NCBI GenBank assembly: GCA_902595225.1
Contig: CACJPG010000003.1
Span: 33,827 to 97,826, forward strand
Source: an uncultured Thiothrix sp.
Lineage (GTDB): Bacteria > Pseudomonadota > Gammaproteobacteria > Poriferisulfidales > GCA-002705445
Direction: 5' to 3'
DNA: 64,000 nucleotides
In this document: positions 41,413-52,016 of the stretch, one piece after another
Layout of the letters: every line of letters begins with the position of its first letter
How positions within the stretch are numbered: the first letter of the stretch is position 1
Made by a program: the position numbers and the translations under genes
The notes under the pieces: generated by a model
The model's input: the letters and a program-made list of their open reading frames with translations, nothing else
Told to the model about the DNA's origin: nothing
Database searches by the model: none

Positions 41413-42007
41413 TCTTTGTTTCTTTATTATTTAATAGATTCTTAATATTCGTTTTATGCATGTATATTACTATAATTGCTAAAATTAAAAATAGTGAAGT
41501 TGCTATTATTTTTTCATAACTAAACCATGTATAAATAGGTAAAAGAGCAAATGAAACTATAGCAGATAAAGCTGAGTACCTAAATAGAAATGCTGTAATG
41601 AGCCAAGTCAAAAGACAAATAAATCCTAAAATAATATCAAAAGCTAAAATAACCCCAAATGAAGTTGCTACCCCTTTACCACCTTTAAATTTATAATAGA
41701 TAGGAAATATGTGACCAAGAATGGAACATAACCCAATAATTTGGATATAAATCTGGTCTTCAATAAAAAAAAATGCCACAAATACCGGAAGAAAGCCCTT
41801 GAACATATCAAAAATTAAAGTTGCAAGAGCAAGAGTCTTATTGCCTGACCTTAAAATGTTGGTTGCCCCAGGATTTTTCGAGCCATATTCCCTAGGGTCT
41901 TCAAGTTTTAAAATTTTAGAAAATATAATAGAACTATTCAAGGAGCCAAAGAAATAGGCTAAAAGAATTAATGGAAATAGGCCTGTATAGAAAATGCTCA
42001 ATTTCAC
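41396..42007 (-). CDS. plsY: Glycerol-3-phosphate acyltransferase PlsY
   Basis: [48 protein letters not shown]. Confidence 0.96.
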   Translation of the reverse strand: MKLSIFYTGLFPLILLAYFFGSLNSSIIFSKILKLEDPREYGSKNPGATNILRSGNKTLALATLIFDMFKGFLPVFVAFFFIEDQIYIQIIGLCSILGHIFPIYYKFKGGKGVATSFGVILAFDIILGFICLLTWLITAFLFRYSALSAIVSFALLPIYTWFSYEKIIATSLFLILAIIVIYMHKTNIKNLLNNKETKIGSKN

Positions 42008-42039
42008 CCTCTTATTTTATAATTGTTATACTAAAATCT

Positions 42040-42792
42040 ATGAATAATCATTATAAAGATATAATTTCAGAAAAATATAAAAAAATTCTTTTCATACATG
42101 GATGGGGGTTTACAAGACAAATATTAAAAGATAATTTTGACACTGCTTGTTTTGGGAAAGCACTTTTTATTGATTTGTATGAATACATGATTGAAACAAA
42201 TGGGAATCTTCAAGCCGCTGCAAAGAATATTTTAAGAGAAAATGAAGATATTGATTTGATTATATCTTGGTCCCTCGGATGTTTCTTAGCAAAAGAGATA
42301 GAATACATTATACAAAACGATTATACGAAAATGATCTATATTTCCTATAACCCAAAATTTATAAAAGATGATGTTTGGAAATTTGGTCTTAAATTAAGTG
42401 ATGTTGAAAAGCTTCAAACTGATCTTAAAATTAATAAGGTTGATGCGCTAAAAAATTTTTACCTTTTAGCTCTTGGAAATTTAGAAGAAAAAAAGTACTT
42501 TTACAAATATATAACTCAAGATATGAATAAGATATTGAGTATTAATCAGTTAGGCTTTGATTTAGGATTAGAAATATTAAAAAAAAATAATCTAACAGCT
42601 ACAAAAAAGAATGAACTCGTGAAAAGTTTATACATTTATGGCGAATGTGACTTAATAACCCCAGTAAGTGTAGCGTCTTTTGTGAAGGGAAATGAACCGC
42701 ATGCTTTTGTTAAAATCATCAAGGAATCAACACATATACCTTTTTTAACACATCCTTTAAAATTCTCTAAAATACTAAAAGGATTTTTATGA
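42040..42792 (+). CDS. Alpha/beta hydrolase, BioH-like
   Basis: KILFIHGWGFTRQI, IISWSLGCFLAKEI; directly upstream of bioC. Confidence 0.7.
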   Translation: MNNHYKDIISEKYKKILFIHGWGFTRQILKDNFDTACFGKALFIDLYEYMIETNGNLQAAAKNILRENEDIDLIISWSLGCFLAKEIEYIIQNDYTKMIYISYNPKFIKDDVWKFGLKLSDVEKLQTDLKINKVDALKNFYLLALGNLEEKKYFYKYITQDMNKILSINQLGFDLGLEILKKNNLTATKKNELVKSLYIYGECDLITPVSVASFVKGNEPHAFVKIIKESTHIPFLTHPLKFSKILKGFL

Positions 42793-43580
42793 TAAATAAA
42801 AAAAATAAGAAATTTGCTGATAACTATGTTGACTCTGCAGTTGTTCAAAAAGAAATTATAAAAAGATTAATTCAAAGATTGTCATTCATAAATATATCGC
42901 CAGAAAGAATTTTAGACATTGGCTCAGGTATTGGCCTTGGCACTGAAAAACTTTTTGAACATTATTCACAATCTGAGTATTTTATGTTGGATAAATCTTT
43001 CCAATCTCTAAATTCCGGCTATATTGCAAATGAAAACATATCGATGGTATGCGCAGATTTTAAAAACATATGTTTTAAGGATAACTCATTTGATTTTATT
43101 TTTTCTTCTTCAGCTCTTCACTGGGACCTTGATGTAAAATCTTCTTTTCAAGAAATTTATAGAATATTGAGACCTGGAGGACTATTATTATTTTCGACCT
43201 ATGGGCCTGATACTTTAATTGAACTTAGGTCCGCTTGGGCACAGGTTGATGATAATAAACACGTCAATGAATTTTATGATATGCATGACATTGGGGATCT
43301 AATGTTAAATATAAACTTTATTGATACTGTAGTTGATGCGGAAAAAATTGTCATCGATTATGATAATGTAAAGCAACTTCAGTTAGATTTAAAAAATATT
43401 GGTTCAAAAGTTATGAAGGATCCTAACAAGCTATCGAGTCTATCAGCTAAAAGCAAAATGAAATTGATGTACGCAGAATATGAAAAATTTAAAAATACTT
43501 CAGGAAATTTGCCTGCTACGTATGAAGTTATTTACGGATCTGCATGGAAAAAATTTAATGTTGTTAATTTGAATAACTAA
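42789..43580 (+). CDS. bioC: Malonyl-ACP O-methyltransferase BioC
   Basis: RILDIGSGIGLGTEKL SAM motif, SSALHWDLDVKSSFQEIYRILRPGGLLLFSTYGPDTL. Confidence 0.9.
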   Translation: MINKKNKKFADNYVDSAVVQKEIIKRLIQRLSFINISPERILDIGSGIGLGTEKLFEHYSQSEYFMLDKSFQSLNSGYIANENISMVCADFKNICFKDNSFDFIFSSSALHWDLDVKSSFQEIYRILRPGGLLLFSTYGPDTLIELRSAWAQVDDNKHVNEFYDMHDIGDLMLNINFIDTVVDAEKIVIDYDNVKQLQLDLKNIGSKVMKDPNKLSSLSAKSKMKLMYAEYEKFKNTSGNLPATYEVIYGSAWKKFNVVNLNN

Positions 43581-43668
43581 GCTAGACGATAAGAATCTTA
43601 AATTATTTTTTATAGAAAGCATTGATTATATGTAGTAACATACCCTCAAAAATAATAGGGGTTATTAA

Positions 43669-43998
43669 ATGTCAGACGATATAATTTCAAAAAAAGGAGA
43701 AGTTGTAGGCCAATGGAATGGCGAGAGTGTTGAGGACCTCAAAAAAACACTGTTAAGTATAAAGCAAGATTTGAGAAAGAAGGGTGACAAAGTTGAGCAT
43801 ACTGGCGTACCGCATAGTGAGCAATTTCCAGATGATTTGAAGGATTTCACAGCCTATATACTTTGGGGAGTTGATAAAAGTGGTAATGTCTTAGTCGGTT
43901 CTGGGGCGAATAGAACAGAAACTGTTGAAAATATTAGAAAATTCTATGCTAATGAAGAAGCAAAAGCTTCTATTGATAGGCACAATTTGGAAGAGTAA
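43669..43998 (+). CDS. Hypothetical small acidic protein
   Basis: 109 aa ORF with ATG preceded by AGGGG-like RBS; no family recognised. Confidence 0.65.
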   Translation: MSDDIISKKGEVVGQWNGESVEDLKKTLLSIKQDLRKKGDKVEHTGVPHSEQFPDDLKDFTAYILWGVDKSGNVLVGSGANRTETVENIRKFYANEEAKASIDRHNLEE

Positions 43999-44143
43999 AT
44001 CTAACTGACTATTTAGGTTTAATTTTCTCGAACGTTAACTTCCTTTACCTTGTTTTGTAAGGTTTTAACATATATTTTGGTATAATATTTGTACAATTTT
44101 CTTATAGATTAATAAGATAGTATTTTCAAATATAGTAGATATT

Positions 44144-44623
44144 ATGATTACGAGAAGGGTATGCGAGTGTGAGGAATTTATCATAAGTGGTAATAACTCT
44201 TTATCACTTCAAGGTAATGTGGTCTTTATATTTTTTATTGCCCTAATATCCTTAACAATAGCAGCTTTATTTCTGTTAAAAGGTTACTGGATTATATTGC
44301 CTTTTGCTGGTTTTGAGATGATTTTATTGGCAGTTGTGTTATTATACTGCTGCCATAATAATTCATTATATGAAAAAATTCAGATATTTGAGGACACTGT
44401 AAATATTTCCTCAAAATACAGGCAAAATAGGGGTGAGTTTAAAGTCAAAAAGTATTGGGCATCAGTCATTTTGAGCAAGCCAAAGCTTAAAGGACATTCT
44501 CACAGACTTTTTATTCGTTCTAAAGGGAGAGAAATGGAAGTCGGTATAATGCTTGAAGATGAAGAGAGACTAAAACTTGCAAGGATGCTAAATAATTCAC
44601 TAAGTAAAAATGGAATAAGTTAA
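44144..44623 (+). CDS. DUF2244 integral membrane protein
   Basis: Two TM segments, position upstream of coxB. Confidence 0.75.
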   Translation: MITRRVCECEEFIISGNNSLSLQGNVVFIFFIALISLTIAALFLLKGYWIILPFAGFEMILLAVVLLYCCHNNSLYEKIQIFEDTVNISSKYRQNRGEFKVKKYWASVILSKPKLKGHSHRLFIRSKGREMEVGIMLEDEERLKLARMLNNSLSKNGIS

Positions 44624-45435
44624 TGAACTTTTTAAACTTAAAAAAACTCTCAATCCTAATATTACTATATATATTAGGCTCGAATTCGTATGCTGGTTGG
44701 TTAGATCTTAACATGCCGAAAGGTGTTACAGATATTAGTAACGAAGTTTATGGTCTTCACATGCTCATCTTATACATTTGTATCGGAATTGGAGTTGTTG
44801 TTTTCGGAGCTATGTTTTGGTCTATATGGGCACATAGAAAGTCCAGAGGAGTAACTCCAGCAACATTTCATGAAAGCACAAAATTAGAATTTATTTGGAC
44901 CATCGTTCCTTTTGCAATTTTAATAGGTATGGCTGTTCCTGCTACAAAAACTTTAATCAAAATGTATGATACTAGTGAATCAGAAATACATATAAAAATT
45001 ACTGGATATCAATGGTTATGGCAATATGAATATTTAAACACGGATGTGTCTTTTTACAGTAAATTGTCAACACCTTACAAAGAGATCTATAACCAAAAGG
45101 AAAAAAATGTTAATTATCTTCAAGAAGTAGATAATCAACTCGTACTGCCAATAAATAAAAAGATTAGATTTTTACTCACATCAAATGATGTACTTCATGC
45201 TTGGTGGGTTCCAGATTTAGCATTAAAGAAAGATGCGATACCTGGGTATATAAATGAAATGGCAGTTGTTATAAAGGAACCGGGAATATACAGAGGAAGG
45301 TGTGCAGAATTATGTGGCAGACATCATGGATTTATGCCTATTGTGATCAAAGCGGTTGAACAAAATGATTATGAAAAATGGTTAGCAAATGGAGGTAAGG
45401 CTGAATCAACTGATTTAGCTTCAACACAAAAGTAA
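44623..45435 (+). CDS. coxB: Cytochrome c oxidase subunit II
   Basis: ITGYQWLWQYEY; VLHAWWVPDLALKKDAIPGYINE; YRGRCAELCGRHHGFMPIVI CuA motif. Confidence 0.97.
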   Translation: MNFLNLKKLSILILLYILGSNSYAGWLDLNMPKGVTDISNEVYGLHMLILYICIGIGVVVFGAMFWSIWAHRKSRGVTPATFHESTKLEFIWTIVPFAILIGMAVPATKTLIKMYDTSESEIHIKITGYQWLWQYEYLNTDVSFYSKLSTPYKEIYNQKEKNVNYLQEVDNQLVLPINKKIRFLLTSNDVLHAWWVPDLALKKDAIPGYINEMAVVIKEPGIYRGRCAELCGRHHGFMPIVIKAVEQNDYEKWLANGGKAESTDLASTQK

Positions 45436-45448
45436 ACGGAGAAAATTT

Positions 45449-47020
45449 ATGAGTACGGTTGTAAAAGATACACATCATGAAGAGCATCCATCAGGAATAA
45501 TGCGATGGATAACAACGACAAACCATAAGGATATAGGAACGCTCTATCTTTGGTTTGCAATGATTATGTTTTTCATTGGAGGTTTAATGGCTTTAGTCAT
45601 TAGATCTGAGCTCTTCCAGCCAGGTCTTCAATTTGTAGATCCTCAGTTCTTTAATTCTATGACAACAATGCATGCACTTGTGATGATTTTTGGGGTTGTG
45701 ATGCCTGCTTTCACGGGACTTGCGAATTGGATGATTCCAATAATGATTGGTGGTCCTGACATGGCTCTACCAAGAATGAATAATTATAGTTTCTGGATAA
45801 TGCCTTTTGCTTTTTCTATGTTGCTCTCAACTTTGTTTATGGATGGTGGCGCACCTGCAGGTGGTTGGACATTATACCCGCCATTAAGTCTTCAAACTGG
45901 AGATGCATTTCCATTTTTAATATTTGCGATTCATTTTATGGGCTTATCTTCAATTATGGGTGCAATAAATATTGTAGCAACAATATTAAATATGAGAGCA
46001 CCCGGCATGACTTTAATGAAGATGCCGTTATTCGTCTGGACATGGTTAATTACAGCATTTTTACTTATAGCTGTGATGCCTGTACTAGCTGGTGGTGTAA
46101 CAATGCTTTTAACCGATAAGTTTTTTGGAACAAGTTTTTTTAACGCAGCTGGCGGCGGCGATCCAGTTATGTTTCAACATATATTTTGGTTCTTTGGTCA
46201 CCCAGAAGTTTACATATTAATTTTACCATCTTTTGGAGTTGTATCGGCAATTATTCCAACTTTCGCCAGAAAGCCGCTTTTTGGATACAGCTCTATGGTT
46301 TACGCTACTGCTTCTATTGCCTTCTTATCTTTCATAGTATGGGCTCATCATATGTTCACAGTCGGAATGCCACTTGCAGGTGAAGTATTTTTCATGCTTG
46401 CAACAATGTTAATAGCGGTTCCTACAGGTGTAAAAGTCTTTAATTGGGTGACGACTATGTGGAGAGGTGCAATGACTTTTGAAACTCCAATGCTATTTGC
46501 AATTGGTTTCATTATTATGTTTACAATCGGAGGGTTTTCGGGATTAATGTTGGCTATTACGCCAGCAGACTTTCAATACCATGATACTTATTTCGTCGTG
46601 GCACATTTCCATTATGTACTAGTACCTGGATCTATATTTGCAATTATGGCCGCGTGTTATTTTTGGCTTCCAAAATGGACAGGAAATATGTACCCGGAAA
46701 CTTTAGGTAAAATTCATTTTTGGCTTTCAACATTTTTTGTAAACTTAACATTCTTTCCGATGCACTTTGTAGGGTTAGCTGGAATGCCAAGAAGAATACC
46801 TGACTACTCACTTCAATTCGCAGATTATAATATGATTGCAAGTATTGGGGCTTTTGGATTCGGCTTTGCTCAATTAATATTTTTATATTTAATAATTAAA
46901 ACAATCAAGGGTGGCAAGAAAGCAACCGACGAAGTTTGGGAAGGTGCAGAAGGCTTAGAGTGGACTCTTTCTTCACCTCCACCATATCATTCGTTTAATA
47001 CACCACCAGTGATTAAATAA
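45449..47020 (+). CDS. coxA: Cytochrome c oxidase subunit I
   Basis: TTNHKDIGTLYLWFA, HIFWFFGHPEVYILILPSFG, VVAHFHYVLV. Confidence 0.99.
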   Translation: MSTVVKDTHHEEHPSGIMRWITTTNHKDIGTLYLWFAMIMFFIGGLMALVIRSELFQPGLQFVDPQFFNSMTTMHALVMIFGVVMPAFTGLANWMIPIMIGGPDMALPRMNNYSFWIMPFAFSMLLSTLFMDGGAPAGGWTLYPPLSLQTGDAFPFLIFAIHFMGLSSIMGAINIVATILNMRAPGMTLMKMPLFVWTWLITAFLLIAVMPVLAGGVTMLLTDKFFGTSFFNAAGGGDPVMFQHIFWFFGHPEVYILILPSFGVVSAIIPTFARKPLFGYSSMVYATASIAFLSFIVWAHHMFTVGMPLAGEVFFMLATMLIAVPTGVKVFNWVTTMWRGAMTFETPMLFAIGFIIMFTIGGFSGLMLAITPADFQYHDTYFVVAHFHYVLVPGSIFAIMAACYFWLPKWTGNMYPETLGKIHFWLSTFFVNLTFFPMHFVGLAGMPRRIPDYSLQFADYNMIASIGAFGFGFAQLIFLYLIIKTIKGGKKATDEVWEGAEGLEWTLSSPPPYHSFNTPPVIK

Positions 47021-47036
47021 ATTTAGTGGGGTTTTT

Positions 47037-47135
47037 TTGGAAACACGTCAAAAAGTAAAATTAACAACAATATTATTAATAATTATTGCTTTGACAATTT
47101 ACTTTGGATTTTACTTTATTATGTTGAATAGGTGA
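47037..47135 (+). CDS. Single-TM cytochrome oxidase-associated microprotein (32 aa)
   Basis: TTG start; METRQKVKLTTILLIIIALTIYFGFYFIMLNR between coxA and ctaG; below the ORF-track cutoff. Confidence 0.6.
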   Translation: METRQKVKLTTILLIIIALTIYFGFYFIMLNR

Positions 47136-47138
47136 TTA

Positions 47139-47687
47139 ATGGTAAATAGTAAAATAAATAAGATTACAGCAAAAAAACTTTTTTTTATTTGTATTGCAAT
47201 GTTTCTATTCTCTTTTGCTTTAATACCTCTTTATAATGTTATATGCGACGTAACTGGTTTAAATGGAAATACATCAAACTTAAAGGAAAAAGCAAATACT
47301 TTTTCTGAAGCTACTATCATGGAAAGTAATGATAAACTTAACATTCAATTTATATCACATGAAACAATTAAGAATAAATTAGCATTTAAACCAAAAGAGT
47401 TTGAAATGACTATTGTGCCAGGAAAAATTTACAGCACAATGTATGTTGCAACAAATAAATCAGACTTGAAAATTATTGGCCAAGCGGTTCCGAGTGTTTC
47501 TCCAAACGAGGCAGCAAAATATCTCAAAAAATTAGAGTGCTTCTGTTTCGAGCAGCAAACATTTAAGCCTGGAGAGGTTGTAGAATTACCTTTGTATTTT
47601 GCAATTGATGAAAAAATGCCAAAAAGAATAAAAACTGTGACGCTATCTTATTCTTTTTTTGAAACTGTAGATGTTTCAAAGAAATAA
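47139..47687 (+). CDS. ctaG: Cytochrome c oxidase assembly protein CtaG/Cox11
   Basis: FALIPLYNVICDVTGLNG; LECFCFEQQTFKPGEVVELPLYF. Confidence 0.97.
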   Translation: MVNSKINKITAKKLFFICIAMFLFSFALIPLYNVICDVTGLNGNTSNLKEKANTFSEATIMESNDKLNIQFISHETIKNKLAFKPKEFEMTIVPGKIYSTMYVATNKSDLKIIGQAVPSVSPNEAAKYLKKLECFCFEQQTFKPGEVVELPLYFAIDEKMPKRIKTVTLSYSFFETVDVSKK

Positions 47688-47709
47688 ATAAAAAGAAGGG
47701 GGACTTATA

Positions 47710-48579
47710 ATGTCAGATTCAGGAAGTTACTACATACCGCATGGAAGCAAGTGGCCAATCATTGCCTCAATTGCAGTTTGCACGGCAATGGTTGGAGGAT
47801 CAACTCTACTTAATGGAAATCCAAGCGGTAAATATATTTTATTTGTTGGTTTAGCATTAATAGTTTACATGATGGTTGGTTGGTTCAGTACAGTAATTTC
47901 TGAGAGCGAGGAAGGATTGTATGACGCGCAGGTTGATACCTCGTTTAGAATGGGAATGATATGGTTTATTTTTTCAGAAGTGATGTTTTTTGCAGCTTTT
48001 TTTGGAGCACTTTATTATGTAAGGGCTTATTCTCTTCCATGGCTTGGAGGTGAAGGCACAGGTTTAGCTACAAATACATTTTTGTGGCCAAATTATGAAG
48101 CTGTTTGGCCAAATAATGCAAATGGGCCAGGTGAAATTGGCGGAGATTTCAAAGTTATGGGAGCGTGGGGCCTTCCAGCAATTAATACAGCTATACTTTT
48201 GACAAGTGGCGTTACGCTAACTTGGGCACATCATGCCCTTAAAGAAATGAAAAGATTCCAATTAATTATTGGCTTGGGTTTAACTGTTCTTCTAGGGGCA
48301 ATATTTATGTATTTTCAAGCTCTAGAGTATGGTCATGCATTTAATGACTTAAATTTAAACATGGGAAGTGGAATTTATGGTTCAACATTCTTCATGTTAA
48401 CTGGTTTTCATGGTTTCCACGTTACAATTGGAACGATAATGCTATTAGTCATTCTGGCTAGATGTATATATGGCCACTTCAATCCAAAAAATCATTTTGC
48501 TTTTGAGGCCGTTGCTTGGTATTGGCATTTTGTAGACGTCGTATGGTTGGGGCTTTTTGTCTTTGTATATTGGCTTTAA
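47710..48579 (+). CDS. coxC: Cytochrome c oxidase subunit III
   Basis: FSEVMFFAAFFGALYYVR; GFHGFHVTIGTIML; WHFVDVVWLGLFVFVYWL. Confidence 0.98.
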   Translation: MSDSGSYYIPHGSKWPIIASIAVCTAMVGGSTLLNGNPSGKYILFVGLALIVYMMVGWFSTVISESEEGLYDAQVDTSFRMGMIWFIFSEVMFFAAFFGALYYVRAYSLPWLGGEGTGLATNTFLWPNYEAVWPNNANGPGEIGGDFKVMGAWGLPAINTAILLTSGVTLTWAHHALKEMKRFQLIIGLGLTVLLGAIFMYFQALEYGHAFNDLNLNMGSGIYGSTFFMLTGFHGFHVTIGTIMLLVILARCIYGHFNPKNHFAFEAVAWYWHFVDVVWLGLFVFVYWL

Positions 48580-48786
48580 TTATTGACCTATGCCATGAGG
48601 CTGAATATAGCCGTTTGAGTACATGTAAATTAATATTATAAATAAAACAACGGATAAGCCTATTCTAACTTTCAGTGCATTTACAACTCTTTTTTTGTTA
48701 CCCTTATCCTTAACCAAGAAGAATAATGAGCTAAAAAGGCTAATTATTATGAGAGAAAACAGAAGTATAAATATTATTTTAAACAT
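48580..48786 (-). CDS. DUF2909 (twin-TM) protein
   Basis: 68 aa, two TMs, LVKDKGNKKRVVNALKVRIGLSVVLF; usual location beside coxC. Confidence 0.8.
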   Translation of the reverse strand: MFKIIFILLFSLIIISLFSSLFFLVKDKGNKKRVVNALKVRIGLSVVLFIILIYMYSNGYIQPHGIGQ

Positions 48787-48799
48787 AGAAAAATTTTAA

Positions 48800-49528
48800 A
48801 TGAAACTTAAACTACTTTCTATCATCATTTTTATATCATGTATATCGTTATTTTTATCTTTAGGTTTTTGGCAATTAGACCGAGCGAAAGAAAAGGATAA
48901 TATAGTTAACTTATACAAAAATAGGCAACAAGCGAAAATAGAAAAACTTACAACTATAAGTGACAATAATATATCAAATTTACACTATAGAAATTTTGTA
49001 ATTAAAGGAAGTTACATCAATAAAGTATTTTTAGTAGATAATAAAATTAAAAATAAAAAACCTGGTTTTAATGTTATATCTCCATTTAAGTTAATGAGTA
49101 CTAGCGAAGTCATCCTTGTCGACAGAGGTTGGATAGAGCTTCGTGGTGAGAGGCAAGACATAGTAAAAAACTTCAATTATTTAAATACAGAAGGTATTGA
49201 AAAAAATGTACAAGAAATTAACGGGTATATTTACCCAAGAGTTAAGAGCTATACTATAGGAGATATTTTTATAGATGATAAATGGCCAAGATTAATTCAA
49301 GCAATTAATTTTGATGAAATATCAAAAGTTTTAGGTTCGCAAAACTTTCTTATAAATGGAGTTACTTTTAGGCTAGGCCAAAGTAATAGTTTTGGCTTTA
49401 ATAGGGAATGGAAAATTGTTCATATGAGTAGTAGCAAACACTTGGGGTATGCTTTTCAATGGTTTAGCATGGCAGCTGCTCTTGTAATTTTAATTTTGAT
49501 TTATTTTGTGAGAAAAAAAAATGGTTAG
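48800..49528 (+). CDS. SURF1 family protein
   Basis: GFWQLDRAKEK; VLVDRGWIELRGERQDI-like motif; C-terminal HLGYAFQWFSMAAALVILIL. Confidence 0.9.
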   Translation: MKLKLLSIIIFISCISLFLSLGFWQLDRAKEKDNIVNLYKNRQQAKIEKLTTISDNNISNLHYRNFVIKGSYINKVFLVDNKIKNKKPGFNVISPFKLMSTSEVILVDRGWIELRGERQDIVKNFNYLNTEGIEKNVQEINGYIYPRVKSYTIGDIFIDDKWPRLIQAINFDEISKVLGSQNFLINGVTFRLGQSNSFGFNREWKIVHMSSSKHLGYAFQWFSMAAALVILILIYFVRKKNG

Positions 49529-50093
49529 AAAAACTGACTATTCTTCTTTGATAAAAACAAGACTTTACCTTTTTCTGATAATTTTTTCTTTTTTAGGGCC
49601 TCTTTTGTTGGCAACTATTATGTATAAATATAGTGATTTTGTCCCAATTGCGCCACCAAAGTCATACGGAAATCTTATTGATCCAGTAATCACAATGAGT
49701 CCTGAGGATGATTTTGATAATATATTAGAGAAAAAAAAATGGACATTTATGTACGTATATGAAAATGAAACATGTGACCTTTTATGTGAAGCAACACTGT
49801 TCGTAATGCAGCAGGTTAGGGAATCTTTGGGCAGAGAAAGGCAAAGAATTTCAAATATACTTGTTATAAAAGATAATTTTATAAATGAAGATAATAAAAA
49901 AATTATTAATAAATACGATAAAATTCGAATTCTACAAGTGATAAAGAAAGATTTTTTTAAGAAATTAGAAAAAAATCATCTATATATAATTGACCCTTTG
50001 GGTAATATATTTATTTTTTATGATAAAGATTTTAGTGCAAAAGGCTTAAAGAAAGACATCAAGAAAATCTTGAAAGTTTCAAGGATTGGTTAG
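49521..50093 (+). CDS. Membrane-anchored thioredoxin-fold-like protein of the cox cluster
   Basis: One N-terminal TM, WTFMYVYENETCDLLCEATLFVMQQVRESLGRERQRI. Confidence 0.6.
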   Translation: MVRKTDYSSLIKTRLYLFLIIFSFLGPLLLATIMYKYSDFVPIAPPKSYGNLIDPVITMSPEDDFDNILEKKKWTFMYVYENETCDLLCEATLFVMQQVRESLGRERQRISNILVIKDNFINEDNKKIINKYDKIRILQVIKKDFFKKLEKNHLYIIDPLGNIFIFYDKDFSAKGLKKDIKKILKVSRIG

Positions 50094-50099
50094 AGGAGT

Positions 50100-51128
50100 A
50101 TGGATAAACTAAATTACTATTTATTATTTGTTATAACGGTCACCTTTACGGTAATAACACTTGGTGCGTATGTTAGACTGTCACATGCTGGACTAGGTTG
50201 CCCAGACTGGCCTGGCTGTTATGGCTTTTTAATCGGCGTGCCTGATAATGCTGTTGAAATTGCTCAAGCTGAGAGTGCTTATGAAGGATCTAATGTAGAT
50301 ATTGGAAAAGCATGGAAAGAAATGATTCATCGTTATTTAGCTGGTTTTTTGGGAATTTTTATTTTTATAATTTCTTATTTATTTTATAAACATAATAAAA
50401 ATAAACTTTTTGGTATTTCTTTTTTTGTTTCCGCGTTAGTAATATTTCAAGCAACACTTGGAATGTTCACGGTAACTTGGCAATTACAGCCTTTGATCGT
50501 AATGTTTCATTTAGTTGGTGGCTTGGCAATAATATCTTTACTATGGTTAATTTTCCTTAGATATAATAAATTTAATTACTTTAAACCAATTACAGATATA
50601 AGATTTGATATTCCAAAAAGAAATATAAAAAACTTATATGTATTTGCTTATTTGACTCTAATAGTTTTAGTAATGCAGATAATGTTAGGTGGTTGGACAA
50701 GTACCAACTATGCTGCACTTGCTTGTGCCGATTTTCCAAGATGCAATGCTTCTTGGTGGCCGCAGATGGATTTTTACAATGCCTTTGTCGTGGAACTTGC
50801 CACAGATTTAAATTATGAATTTGGGAGATTAGATAGTCCAGCTAGAGTTGCAATACATTTCACACATAGGATATGGGCTATTTTTGCGACTGCAACAATA
50901 ATTTTATTATCTGTATTTTCATTTTTAATAATTAAATCGCCATTTCAAAAAGTATTATCATTATTATTAATTTTATTTTTGGGTATTCAAATTTTATTAG
51001 GTGTGCTTAATATCAAGCTTGGTTTACCAATATTGGTAGCAGTAGGACATAATGGTAACGCTGCTCTTCTTTTAATGTGTTTGGTTACGCAACTATTTTT
51101 TATTAAGAGTATTAAAAATAATACATAA
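50100..51128 (+). CDS. ctaA: Heme A synthase (CtaA/COX15)
   Basis: GAYVRLSHAGLGCPDWPGCYG; EMIHRYLAGFLG; GGWTSTNYAALACADFPRC. Confidence 0.96.
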   Translation: MDKLNYYLLFVITVTFTVITLGAYVRLSHAGLGCPDWPGCYGFLIGVPDNAVEIAQAESAYEGSNVDIGKAWKEMIHRYLAGFLGIFIFIISYLFYKHNKNKLFGISFFVSALVIFQATLGMFTVTWQLQPLIVMFHLVGGLAIISLLWLIFLRYNKFNYFKPITDIRFDIPKRNIKNLYVFAYLTLIVLVMQIMLGGWTSTNYAALACADFPRCNASWWPQMDFYNAFVVELATDLNYEFGRLDSPARVAIHFTHRIWAIFATATIILLSVFSFLIIKSPFQKVLSLLLILFLGIQILLGVLNIKLGLPILVAVGHNGNAALLLMCLVTQLFFIKSIKNNT

Positions 51129-51134
51129 CTACAA

Positions 51135-52013
51135 ATGTTTGAAATTAAAAACTATAAAGCATATATAGAATCTTCAAAGCCTAAGGTAGTTATGTTAATG
51201 ATCTTTACATCATTTATTGGAATGTTGCTTGCCAATCCACTGGAACTGAATTTAGAAATTTTGATACTAGGAAATATTGGCATAGCATTAATGTCTTTAT
51301 CAGCTGGCTCTATAAATCAGCTTTTAGATCAGAAAATTGATAGCATTATGCATAGAACGAAAAGTAGACCTCTGGTTTTGGGTGTTCTATCCACAAGAAA
51401 CGTAATAATTTATTCCTTTATTCTAGCTTCGGTAGGTTTTTATATATTATACTTTCGTATTAATACTTTAACTGCATGGCTTACTTTGGCATCTTTAGTT
51501 GGCTACGCTTTTATCTATACTTTATATCTTAAGAGAAGTACACCGCAAAACATAGTAATTGGTGGGGCAGCTGGTGCTACGCCACCATTACTTGGATGGA
51601 CGGCAATTACAGGGCAAATAGATTATATAGCTGTAATATTATTTTTAATAATTTTTACTTGGACACCACCACACTTTTGGGCATTGGCCTTACATAGAAA
51701 AGATGAGTATTTCGCAGCGAAGATACCAATGTTACCTGTGACTCACGGCGAACAATATACTAGAGTTCATATGACTTTATATACATTTATGCTAACAATA
51801 GTAAGTTTTTTACCATTTATAATAAAATTTTCTAGTTATTTCTATCTAGCTGGGGCTTTTATATTAAATTTAATTTTTCTATATTACGTTGTTAAGATGC
51901 AAATTCTCAGAGACAATACGCTAGCTAATAAAGTATTTAACTATTCTATAGTATACTTATCAGGATTATTTGGATTTTTACTTGCGGATAGATATTTAGT
52001 ATTACTATTGTAG
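51135..52013 (+). CDS. ctaB: Protoheme IX farnesyltransferase
   Basis: SSKPKVVMLMIFTSF; NQLLDQKIDSIMHRTKSRPL; WTPPHFWALALHRKDEY. Confidence 0.97.
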   Translation: MFEIKNYKAYIESSKPKVVMLMIFTSFIGMLLANPLELNLEILILGNIGIALMSLSAGSINQLLDQKIDSIMHRTKSRPLVLGVLSTRNVIIYSFILASVGFYILYFRINTLTAWLTLASLVGYAFIYTLYLKRSTPQNIVIGGAAGATPPLLGWTAITGQIDYIAVILFLIIFTWTPPHFWALALHRKDEYFAAKIPMLPVTHGEQYTRVHMTLYTFMLTIVSFLPFIIKFSSYFYLAGAFILNLIFLYYVVKMQILRDNTLANKVFNYSIVYLSGLFGFLLADRYLVLLL

Positions 52014-52016
52014 GTT

